This document shows, one piece after another, positions 42,022 to 51,625 of a DNA stretch of 64,000 nt; positions within the stretch are counted from its first letter, which is position 1, and each line of letters starts with the position of its first letter. The translations under genes were made by a program, and so were the position numbers. The stretch lies in contig AP031356.1 in assembly GCA_037833965.1 (NCBI GenBank), forward strand, positions 8,826,501-8,890,500, given 5' to 3'. Source of the stretch: Marchantia polymorpha subsp. ruderalis (Eukaryota; Streptophyta; Marchantiopsida; Marchantiales; Marchantiaceae). Below the pieces are notes generated by a model that did no database searches, had not been told where the DNA came from, and saw nothing but the letters and a program-made list of their open reading frames with translations.

Positions 42022-42599
42022 TGTGGTAACACACTTTTTGTTTTTTTTGCAGAATTTAAACAATTTTAGAAAACTAGTACCGAAGCAGTGTTTGTAGCTA
42101 GAGAAGGGTACGCTAAATAGAGTGGATTGATGAGATCGTCACGAGGACACACAGAATCACGTAGTCGGATGTACCAACGCCAATGTCTTCGGCGCCTTCG
42201 GCAAGAGCTCCTTTTCTGAGGTGTCTCTACTCACGCGCCTCCAGCGTATAAGGAAGCTACGCTTCCGGCGCAGACACCTCAGGAGGAGGTTTTGCTAAAG
42301 ACGTCAGGAGAAGGGCCCGGACCTCTAAAGGCGTCCGATCATGAGTGCGCCTTCGGCGAAGCGCCGCTAGCACGGAAAGAGGAAACCTTCATAACAATCG
42401 GGATACACGGTAGATCTAGTTGGTTGAAGTCGCATTAGAAAGAGCTCGGGACGCTCGTTCTAACGAGCCCAAGAGCGTCGGAGATGGATCAGGAATGGAG
42501 AAGTTATGAGCGTCGGAAAACTCGTAGCCGGACATGCGCCGTTCGCGCTAGGGTTCACAGCCGGAAAGGATTCCCGTACGCCCTCGGCGATGCGCCTTC
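42022..42599 (+). repeat. LTR-A5 fragment, first 578 bp
   Basis: It starts TGTGGTAACACAC at 42022 and breaks at 42599 (...GCGCCTTC) where LTR-B4 begins. The break lies at the same LTR-A position as the A7 break at 58637, and the two share the 5-bp overlap GAAGG/CCTTC. Confidence 0.88.
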
Positions 42600-43538
42600 T
42601 GTAATAACCCACTAAAGGCTAAAACTGCAATATAGTGGTAGAAAGGTCGAACCCACAGGGACAGAGGAACACACAGGGTACAAAGTGTCACGTTTAACAG
42701 ACTATTGATGAGTTTGAATTCTCAGGCAACTGTCACTCCCAGAAATACTGCAAGTGTCCACTCGGAGCGCACTCGGAGGTCGCACAGTGCAGCGTAACAC
42801 ACACACACCTGAAACTACAGAAATACAACCCAGAGATCCGTTAGGACCTCTACTTCAAGATTTCAGGGGGAAAGTCTCTCGCGAGCACACTCGGCAAAGC
42901 TGCGGGCAGTGACTTCCAACTCCGGCTTTTACAACACTTCCACTAGCTTGATGCTAGTGTAGGAAACCCGGTTTGGACTGCCTACTTCGGATCGAAGTCA
43001 CTCCTACGCGGTGAACAACACTCTCAACTCACAAAACGTGCAGAGAACACAGGTCCGCACTGAAGGACTCACTGTGAAACATTCCAGTAACACAACAACA
43101 GTCTATTGAAGAGTTTGAATTCTCAGGCACTTGTCATTCCCAGAAATACTACAGGGGTTACCCCAAAGGCACCTGCTGCAGCGTAACCTGAATTTACAAC
43201 CAAGGCTTACACGAAGTAGCAAAACTTCACTTTGGCATTCAGGGGAAAAATCCCAAGGGAGTACAATCAGAAACAGACACTCGAAGGTGTAGGGGCGAAA
43301 CTGTTCAAGTATCTAACTAGTCACTGGCTCTGAGCATCGGCAGTCACCCGCAGGTGCAGATCCGAACTACTCAAGTCTCTAACCAATGTACTAGCTCTGA
43401 ACATTCGGCCGAAGGCCTTCAGCTACAAAATGCGGAACGCTAAGTTGTAACTCCTCATGCGTGGTGACAGAACTCAAGGACACAAACACGCAAAGGAAAT
43501 GGGTTCCTGATCTATACTTCTGAGTTTGGGAAAGAACC

Positions 43539-43567
43539 CCAGGCAAAACGCCTGGAACTATTTTATA
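43539..43567 (-). promoter_or_regulatory. LTR-B4 TATA box and adjacent hairpin
   Basis: The TATA element occupies 43562-43567 (minus strand GGTATAAAATAG). Downstream lies the perfect stem 43539-43544/43550-43555 with the five-base loop found in the other LTRs. Confidence 0.6.
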
Positions 43568-43603
43568 CCTTCTAAGTCCTAACTAGCACTACACTGCACT
43601 ACG

Positions 43604-45974
43604 CTACACGCCTGCGCGGAACCACGCTACACTACACTCCGCGGAACCTGTGCTACGTCTCCTGCGCGGCGGACTGCCGCGCACTAGCTCCCTACCCTGC
43701 CAGTCTTCCGCTCGACTGCGCAGTCCCAATCGCTGCAACGCCGCGGACACCTCCACTTCGAGGGCGGACATGGTATCCTGCGCCTTCGACAGAAAAGCAT
43801 CGAGCTTCTTTGCTACCTTCCGCCGACTCCTTCTGTCGCCTGACAACAACCCGGCTGCGCGAAGTTCAAACTCACGCAGTGTGAGTTTCTCCTGCGCCTT
43901 CACTTCCCAGTGGGCGTAGCCCTTGAGACAGTGGGCGACACGCCTCGCCGTCTCCATCTTTGTGCGATCTGCCTCCTTCCTGCGATCCTCTTCAACTATC
44001 ACTAATTACGCTTCGGCCTCAGCACGTTGCGCTCTCAATTCGCCACACTCTGACTGTAGCCTGCGGATTACATCCTCATCCGCCTGCCGTGCGAGCTGAC
44101 ACTGTTCCAACAACCGCGTCTGTCGCACGAGCTCCTCTGACAAAATCCGATTCTGGGCCTGCTCAGAAATTAGTGCTTCTGTGACCTTCACCTGCTCCTT
44201 GGTGAGCTCTTCCAGTTTCCCATCCCTCACCTTCTCAGGGTACTTGTAGAATTTCTGATTAAGTTTATACTGACCCCACAAGCATTCATGCTTCTTCTTC
44301 AATTCCCTCAACTCCTGGTCCACTCTAGCTAATAGCTTGCTGGTGTGGACTTTAGTGCGAGTCCGCCTGCGCACTAACTCGATGTAAGATCCCGGCTGAA
44401 GTGGGTCGGCGTATTTATCGACTTTGCGATCCAAGTACCTCAGCAACGGAATCACCTGCTCAGAGAGCGCCGCCGCCGGCGCTCCAACAATTTCCTCCTC
44501 CTCCTCCTCGGTGTCCTCTGCTCCTGACATTTCTTCGGTGGAGCCTCCGTCGTCATCATCCGAGTGGAGAATTTCAGTCGCCATTGATTGCGTCGGCGAC
44601 TGACCCGAGTGGGGCTGCACGTCGTCGACGTGTGCTGCCTGCGAAGTCACGGCTGCAGCCTCGCTGCTCTTCGCCAAAATGTCTAAGGCGGTAGGCGAAT
44701 GTGCCCGTGCGGCATCCCCGCCGCTCGCTTGTTGGTCGTCTACCGTGTCCTCTCTGCCGCCGACGCCCGCCGCCGAAGGCGATCGAGCGGAGGGTGGCTG
44801 CGCGGGGTTTGATTGCGCATCGCGCATCGAAATTTCATCCCGCGGACAGTCACTCCGCTCCTCCGTCTGTTGCTGCTCCCTTGATCGGTCCGCGGGGGCT
44901 GTGCTTGGCCTGTGCGCAGGCGCAAATGCCGGCGCCTTGTCCGCCGCAGGCGTAGCGCCGCGGGCGTCCATCGCCAAAGGCGACAGGGCCGGGGGCCGCT
45001 CGCCCGATGTCCCTTGGCCCTGAGGCCCTACCGCCGAAGGCGCATCTACCGGCGGATTACCCGCCGATAGTGTGGCCTCCACACACTCCCTGCTCGTATC
45101 TCCTCGGCTCGAAGGCCCTGGCGCCGAAGGCGCAAATTGCGGCGCGTGGTGCGCCGGAGGGTCTGGCCCCGAGGGCCGGTGTCTCGTAGGCGGCTCTTCC
45201 GCCGGCTCCTTCCCCTTCCTTCGTTGGAACGGGGGTGATTCCTGCCTGTGCACAGGCGGCACGTGTGGAGGCGACCTGTGCACAGGCGGACTGCTCCTTC
45301 CCACGCGTAAGGGTAGATCTACGACCACTTGTGATCGTCTGTCCGCGGAGGCTCGTCCGTCCGCGGAGTCTCGTCTGTGCGCAAACGGAACACCTGTCCG
45401 CAACGCACGTGGTAACTCCGGAGGCCCTTGGCCCGTAGGCGGCATCACGCCCGTCGAGGCTGCAGCGTGGTCCGTTGCTCCTGCGGTCGTCCGCGCTTCT
45501 TCATGCTTCTCTGGCGACGCACTTCCTTTCTCCGTCGCAATCGTCGCCGTGTCCGCACTGTTGGCTGGTAACACCAGTCTGCGTGCCTTCTGCTTCGGCC
45601 GGCTGTATGACTCGTACAACGGCCGCGGTCGAATGGGAGCAGAGGGTTCTTGATGCTGCTCCTCTTCGGACTCTTCTCTCCATCGCCGCTTCCGCGGCAC
45701 TCGTGCTGCAGGAGTGTTTCTCCCTTCGTCCCTCCGCCTTGATGGGGTAGAAGTCGGTGACTCCTCTGCATCAGTGTCGACCTCATTCTCCCGCACATAC
45801 TTCCCGGGATGGTCGACGGACAATGGCGGAAAATGCTCAAGCTCCGCCGCTGTCAAACAATTCCGCTGTCGATAAAAATTGATGAGGAAAGGAGAGAGAT
45901 GGTTTAGAGTCCCCCCCTTCTCCTCAAAAGCGTGCTGTCGCATCACCCTGTGCAGGATGCTCGCCCAGTGAATT
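43604..45974 (-). pseudogene. ORF-B4: LTR-B protein, N-terminally cut, one nonsense codon
   Basis: The first roughly 246 residues are lost at the junction with LTR-A6 (45974/45975). From IHWASILHRVMRQ the frame is open for about 655 codons to a TAA at 44006-44008, where B1 and B3 have CAA. It then continues in the same frame 132 codons to the natural stop at 43604. This copy shows the intact family C-terminus: VIPLLRYLDRK, a long coiled coil, LREFELRAAG and SAECSVAWFRA, matching ORF-A block for block. Confidence 0.83.
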
Positions 45975-47329
45975 TGTGGTAACACACTTTTTGTTTTTTT
46001 TGCAGAATTTAAACAATTTTAGAAAACTAGTACCGACGAAGTGTTTGTAGTTAGAAAAAGGTACGTTAAATAGAGTGGATTGATGAGATCGTCACGAGGG
46101 CACAAAGAATCACGTAGTCGGATGTACCAACGCCAACGTCTTCGGCGCCTTCGGCAAAAGCTCCTTTTTGAGGTGTCTCTACTCACGCGCCTCTAGCGTA
46201 TAAGGAAGCTACGCTTCCGGCGCAGACACCTCAGGAGGAGGTTTTGCTAAAGACGTCAGGAGAAGGGCCCGGACCTCTAAAGGCATCCGACCATGAGTGC
46301 GCCTTCGGCGAAGCGCCGCTAGCGCGGAAAGGCAAAACCTTCATAACAATCGGGATACACGGTAGATCCAGTTGGTTGAAGTTGCACTAGAAAGAGCTCG
46401 GGACGCTCGTTCTAACGAGTCCAAGAGCGTCGGAGATGGATCAGGAATGGAGAAGTTATGAGCGTCGGAAAACTCGTAGCCGGACATGCGCCGTTCGCGC
46501 TAGGGTTCACAGCCGGAAAGGATTCCCGTACGCCCTCGGCGATGCGCCTTCGGTGGAATCACGCGCTCACAGGAGGAAACCAACTCAGAGTCGGAAGCGC
46601 CCTTGGCGGCTGTTCATGGAAGGAAAGCGCCGGTCGGATGTACACCTCCGACGTGGCGCTGACGGCCGGATGCGCTGGCATGAGTTGCGCTGGCGGATAT
46701 GCGCCGGCAGCAACGGACGAGGCATAAAGGACAAAATAGGCGGTACGACTGCGCGCCGGCGTAATTCGATCCGACTGGATGTGCGCCTCCAGCAAGGCGC
46801 CGACGGATAATGAACGCACCAGCGGCGACACGCCTCCGGAGAAGGGCGGGTTAGGAAAAGACAACAGGGCCGACGTATACCCTGCAGCGGACTCGCGTCC
46901 GGAAGGTGGCGGCGGCGGCAGAATTCAACGTTTAAGCATGCGAATGCGCGCAATGCGGAGACGTGAATTCGCGCATGCAAAGGGCGAACCGTTAAGCCGT
47001 ATAGCCGGCTGCGTACGTTGCAACCAGTAAGAACGTTGGACGTTCTTGAAATCGGAGAAGAAAAGACTGCGCTCCAGTCTCATTCTCTCATTCTTGACTT
47101 TGCGATTTCCAGTTCCAAGATTACGCGCAAGGGCGGAGCGACCTGCAGTGAGAGTAGAGAGTGAGGAGACGAGTTGCGCAAGGATCTTGGCGGACCTTGA
47201 AAGAATTGGGAGTAGCGATCTTGAACGAGCGCAGAGAGAGTGAGCAGTCAGTGCTTGAGTGGCCGACGCGCAGTGGCGATTGTGAGAGAGCGGGCGAAAG
47301 GGAGAACGTTTGTGTGTGCAGGCAACGCA

Positions 47330-49885
47330 ATGTCGAAGGTTCCCCAGCTGCGAGTGTCTCCACTCAAGGTGCCGCAGATCGGTCTACGCGCATTTCAAGA
47401 TGTGCTGTTGAGGCTGAAGCTCGATTTTCTCCTCTGGGGGTGGAATTGGACATGTCCGGAGATGGTGCGCGAGTATCTGCAAGAGAGACACAAGCCTTCT
47501 CGCGGATTTCGCCCACACCCAGAGAGATGGGACATTTGCAATTGGGCGCAGGTGTTGGGCAGGTGTGCAGGCGAGGAAGGGGATCTCCTCTTCGAGGCCG
47601 ACAGCGTGAAAGTGTCCCAGGAGGAAGAAGTCTCTTACAATGAGCTCTTCAAGGTGGCTAGACATCCCAAGAACGGTTTCCGGACACGGGATTACAAGGA
47701 TCGATTGCGGAGAAATGTCGCGACGGCATTGCTGCAGATATTGCAGCCGACCAAGACCGCTTACATGCATGGTTGGCAGGTAGAGTTCGTGGAGCTAGTG
47801 CTGTCAGGAGCTCCGGTGCATTGGGCACGGCTCCTGTGGAAGGTGACGCGCCAACATGCGCAAGAAGTGAGGGGAGGAACGCTCAATCATCTATCGCCTT
47901 ACTTAATCGTGTTTTACCGGGCGATGGGATGTTTGACGAATGCTGAGAAAACTCGGTTTCCGCAGCTGACCCGGACTTATCCAGGTAGATATTCGAGGGA
48001 GGCCGAAGTAGACACGGATCCGGACGAGGAACTTGCCAGTACGCCTCCGGCTCCGGCTCCAGCCAGAGCAACAGAAGAACGTCGAAGTGAGGGCATTCCG
48101 CGCAAGCGGAAGTGGGATGAGAGACCTGAGGACAGGCAGCCGGAAGTGCCAGCTGCGCCGACTCGTGGTCGGCCCACCCCCGAGCCTCACAGTCGACCAA
48201 AACAGAGGGCACGCAAAATGCCAACTGTTACTGAGGAGACCAGGCGAACTCCGACCCGGCGGAATCTCACACAGGAAGAGATAATCGCTGAGATTCTAGG
48301 GAAGACGGCAGAAACCTCTGCACAGAAGGCACCACGGCCTTCGGGAGGAGATGGACGGACTGACGGCCGGCCGACTGCGAGTCGGATGACTGAAGGTCGA
48401 CAAGCGGAAGGAAGGCCAACTGAACGGCGCGTTGAACCAGACAGCAGGCCGGAAGCAGAAGAGAGTTTGGCTGACGAGCCAACAATCCTCAGAGGGTCGT
48501 CTTCGGCGGAAGGCACTTCTGGAAGAACGCCACCAGCAAGCAGGCCAAGTGGAGTCAAGACGCGCAGGGTGTATCCGACTCCCAGTCGGACAACTGCTGG
48601 TCGGCCGACTGCGAGTCGGACAACAGAGAGTCAGCCGGATTCGCCGACTGCGAGACGGATGGGGCCAACGACCAGTGTGCGGACGCCTTCGGCGGACGCA
48701 CCTTCAGCAAGGACACCTTCCGCGCAGATTGCGCCGGAAGGACAGGCAGCAGAAGCGGGCGGATCAAGAGTGACAAAAGTCACTGCGGCGTCGACCCCTT
48801 CACAAACCGAAGATCAAGCCGGAACAGGGGCTCAAGCAGTGGGATCTCCCACTGCCCTGGATATTTTAGCAGGCAGTGGAGCAGCAGTCGCAGCGGAAGC
48901 TGCTGCGCGCCACAGTTCCAGGGAGTCGCCAAGGGATTCGGTGGCGACTGAAATCCTCGAAACTGAGGATGAGACGAGCTCGGAAGAGCAAGAAGAGGAT
49001 TCGGTGCAGAAAACGCCAACAGGGGTGCTGTGCGAGCAGATAGTTCCACTCCTGCGATATCTGGATCGCAAGACATCCAAATACGCAAGTGCCTTAAAAC
49101 CGCAGTCTTACGTGGAGACAATCAGGCGAAGGACGAGGAGCAAGGTGGCAAGGTGGGCCTCTAGGTGCCAAGTATATGTGGATAGGAACACCGCCCTCCG
49201 ACAACACCTCGCGGTCACCCAGAAGCTATACCAAGCCTTGCAGCAGCAGAGGGAGGATGCGGCGACGAAGAGTCAGGCGGATGCCGAACTAATACGGGCA
49301 AAGATCGAGTCGGAATTGCAGGAGGAGCGGAGACAGAACAAAGTCCTAGCAGCCGAGCTTGCGCGCCAGACGCGCGCCTTAGAAGAAAGTCAAAGAGCCC
49401 GCAAGGAGGATGAGGAGTTGTTGTGCAACTTGCAATCCGAGTGCTCGGATTTGAGGGCACAACGTGCGGGATTGGAAATGCAGCTGGCAGAGGTGGAGAG
49501 CAGCTGCAGGGCACGAGGAGAGTTGGCGGCACGGGTGACTCGTTGTCTAAAAGGATACACCCATTGGGAGGTGGCAGCTCAAGAGAGGGTTACACTCCGG
49601 GAGTTCGAGCTTCGGGCGGCGGCCTTGACGGAAGGTGACAGTCGGAGTCGGCGGCGAGTGGCGAGAAAATTAGAAACATTCTTGTCGGGTGCGCGCGACA
49701 CTATGGCGCACTTGCAGTCGGAAGTCACCACAGCGCTCCGACGCCTGGGGTTACGCAGCCGGTCGGAAGACTGGCAAGGTAGAGATAGTAAGCGGAGCAG
49801 TCCGGCGCGCAGGAGGCGCAGCACCGGATCTGCTGAGTGCAGTAGAGTAGTTTGGTTTCGCGCAGATGCTGCGAGTGGTAGATAG
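47330..49885 (+). CDS. ORF-A6: LTR-encoded protein of unknown function, 851 aa, intact
   Basis: The ATG at 47330 (MSKVPQL) opens 851 codons without interruption. It lacks the 13-residue duplication of ORF-A1/A2 and differs by scattered substitutions, yet keeps every conserved block: KLDFLLWGWNW, GFRTRDYKDRLRRN, GGTLNHLSP, SPTALDILA, SVATEILETEDE, VPLLRYLDRK, the coiled coil, FELRAAALTEGDSRSRRR and AECSRVVWFRA. The frame is also open upstream to a GTG at 47240. Being uninterrupted in a diverged solo LTR, it is a useful comparison for testing selection. I see no membrane segment or known enzyme motif. Confidence 0.75.
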   Translation: MSKVPQLRVSPLKVPQIGLRAFQDVLLRLKLDFLLWGWNWTCPEMVREYLQERHKPSRGFRPHPERWDICNWAQVLGRCAGEEGDLLFEADSVKVSQEEEVSYNELFKVARHPKNGFRTRDYKDRLRRNVATALLQILQPTKTAYMHGWQVEFVELVLSGAPVHWARLLWKVTRQHAQEVRGGTLNHLSPYLIVFYRAMGCLTNAEKTRFPQLTRTYPGRYSREAEVDTDPDEELASTPPAPAPARATEERRSEGIPRKRKWDERPEDRQPEVPAAPTRGRPTPEPHSRPKQRARKMPTVTEETRRTPTRRNLTQEEIIAEILGKTAETSAQKAPRPSGGDGRTDGRPTASRMTEGRQAEGRPTERRVEPDSRPEAEESLADEPTILRGSSSAEGTSGRTPPASRPSGVKTRRVYPTPSRTTAGRPTASRTTESQPDSPTARRMGPTTSVRTPSADAPSARTPSAQIAPEGQAAEAGGSRVTKVTAASTPSQTEDQAGTGAQAVGSPTALDILAGSGAAVAAEAAARHSSRESPRDSVATEILETEDETSSEEQEEDSVQKTPTGVLCEQIVPLLRYLDRKTSKYASALKPQSYVETIRRRTRSKVARWASRCQVYVDRNTALRQHLAVTQKLYQALQQQREDAATKSQADAELIRAKIESELQEERRQNKVLAAELARQTRALEESQRARKEDEELLCNLQSECSDLRAQRAGLEMQLAEVESSCRARGELAARVTRCLKGYTHWEVAAQERVTLREFELRAAALTEGDSRSRRRVARKLETFLSGARDTMAHLQSEVTTALRRLGLRSRSEDWQGRDSKRSSPARRRRSTGSAECSRVVWFRADAASGR

Positions 49886-49918
49886 GATAGCGTAGTGCTA
49901 GTTAGGATCTTTTGATAG

Positions 49919-49924
49919 TATAAA
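49919..49924 (+). promoter_or_regulatory. LTR-A6 TATA box
   Basis: AGTATAAAGT lies 34 bp after the ORF-A6 stop and 922 bp before the LTR end. Confidence 0.65.
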
Positions 49925-49930
49925 GTAGAT

Positions 49931-49947
49931 CAAGGCGTTTTGCCTTG
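49931..49947 (+). promoter_or_regulatory. Hairpin just downstream of the LTR-A TATA box
   Basis: CAAGGC (49931-49936), loop GTTTT, GCCTTG (49942-49947), a perfect 6-bp stem. LTR-B has the same stem with a compensatory pair change. In A1/A2 one side carries a single change that breaks one pair. Confidence 0.6.
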
Positions 49948-50845
49948 GGACTCTTCCAGTTTCGGAAGTGCAGATCAGGAACTCACTTTCTTGACGTGTT
50001 TGTGCATTTTGGTCCTGGCACCACGTAGAGAAGCTGCAGCATAGCGAAGTTACCGTATGTTGTAGTTGAAGGCCTTCGGCCGAATGTTCAGAGCTAGCAC
50101 CCGGTTAGAGACTTGAGTAGTGCGGATCTGCACCTGCGGGTGATTTCTGATGCTCAGAGCCGGCTGCGAGTTAGATACTTGAACAGTTCCCCCTTACTCC
50201 TTCGAGTGACATATCCTGATTGTACTCCTACGGGAAGTTTCCCCTGAATGCCAATGTGAAGTTTCATTACTTCGTGTAAACCTTGGTTTGTAATTCAGGT
50301 TGTGTGTGTGTTACTGGATCGTGTTTTCAGTAAGTTCTCAGTCGGGTCTGCACTCCCTGCGTTTTGTGTGATAGTCGAGGGTGACGTCCACGGCGTACGT
50401 AGAGGCTTCGTTCCGAAGTGAGAAGTCCAGTCCGGGTACCCCCGCTAGTTCCTGGCGGAAGGGCAGTAAAAGCCGGAGTGGGAGGCACTTCCTGCAGAAC
50501 CTCTGAGTGAACTTGTGAGGCACTTTCCTCCTGAAATCCGAAGCGGAGGTCCTGACCGACCTCCGAGTTGTGCTTTTTGCCAGTTTCAGGTGTGTGTGTG
50601 TGTGTGTGTTGAGTGACCACGCTGTACCGTGCATCTTCCGAGCATCCTCCGAGTTGAGTTCCTCCTCCGAGTCGAGCCTCCGAGTCGAGCACTGCAGTAT
50701 TTCTGGGAGTGACAGTCGCCTAGAATTCAAACTCTACAAAAGTCTGTTAAACGTGACACTTTTACTCTGTGTGTTGCCTCTGTCCCTGTGGGTTCGATCT
50801 TTTTACCACCATACTGCAAGTTTTAGCCTTTGGTGGGTTATTACA

Positions 50846-51625
50846 CGTCTGCCGAAGATGGTTAAGGTGCTCCGACCTTTTACCGAAGACACAGAAGTCG
50901 TCGATGAAAATTTCTAGGAACTTCCTCAGGTGCTCTTGGAAGATGTTTGTCATCATTCGCTGGAACGTCGCTGGTGCGTTGCACAGCCCGAACGGCATCT
51001 TGTGATAAGCATAGGTTCCCCAGTCGGTCGTGAAGGTTGTTTTGTCCTTGTCCTGTTCCCTGATGGACACCTGGTTGTAGCCGGAGAATCCGTCTAGGAA
51101 ACTGTAGCATTCATGCCCTGCGACATGATCCAAAATAGAATCCGTGAAGGGGAGAGGGTGATGGTCCTTCCTTGTTGCTGCGTTCAGCTTTCGGAAGTCC
51201 TGGCACACCCGGATCTTACCCGTCAGTTTCTTGGGCACGATCACGATAGGCGACACCCACTCGCTACTGAGTACCGGGTAGATGATTCCTGCGCTCAGGT
51301 ACTTATCAATTTCGTCCTTCACTAATAATGAATATTTTGGGTTGAGCCTGTATTGGCGTTGGCGAACCGGAACTGCCTCGTCCAACAAGTCGATCCTGTG
51401 CTCTCCATACCTTGCAGGTATGCCTTTCATGTCTTCAATCTTCCATGCGAAGACATCCTCATACTGGCGAAGAAACGCCTGTACCCTGTTCAACTCTTCT
51501 CCTTGTACCTGGCTTGACACCTTTAAGCCTTTACCTGGACTGAGTTGCAGTTCGCAGCAATCACTCGGGTCAACAATCCCCTCTGTGTGACTGATCTCGC
51601 TTCTGCCCAGTCCGGCTGCTAGTTG
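50846..51625 (-). pseudogene. pol: pol fragment: N-terminal and reverse-transcriptase part
   Basis: The frame starts directly after the gag-pro TAG at 51625 and keeps the reverse-transcriptase motifs FLDGFSGYNQV, PFGLCNAPATFQRMM and FIDDFCVFG, but breaks after NHLRQT at 50846 where LTR-A6 begins. The last third of the RT and everything after are gone. Confidence 0.88.

Larger units (their letters stand above)
42600..45974 (-). repeat. LTR-B4, truncated in U3
   Basis: On the plus strand it starts TGTAATAACCC at 42600, with full R-U5, a TATA box (43562-43567) and most of ORF-B4. It is cut at 45974 by the LTR-A6 start. The left flank CCTTC is a half of the GAAGG target duplication. Confidence 0.87.
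45975..50845 (+). repeat. LTR-A6, complete solo LTR, 4,871 bp
   Basis: It runs from TGTGGTAACACAC at 45975 to GGGTTATTACA at 50845. It is not preceded by a polypurine tract nor followed by a primer-binding site. The flanks differ (GAATT left, in ORF-B4; CGTCT right, in pol), so there is no target duplication. This pattern fits recombination between LTRs of two different insertions. Confidence 0.9.

Noticed and set aside
50846..50850. CGTCT as a target duplication of LTR-A6
   Set aside because: The left flank of A6 is GAATT in a different element, so no duplication is present.
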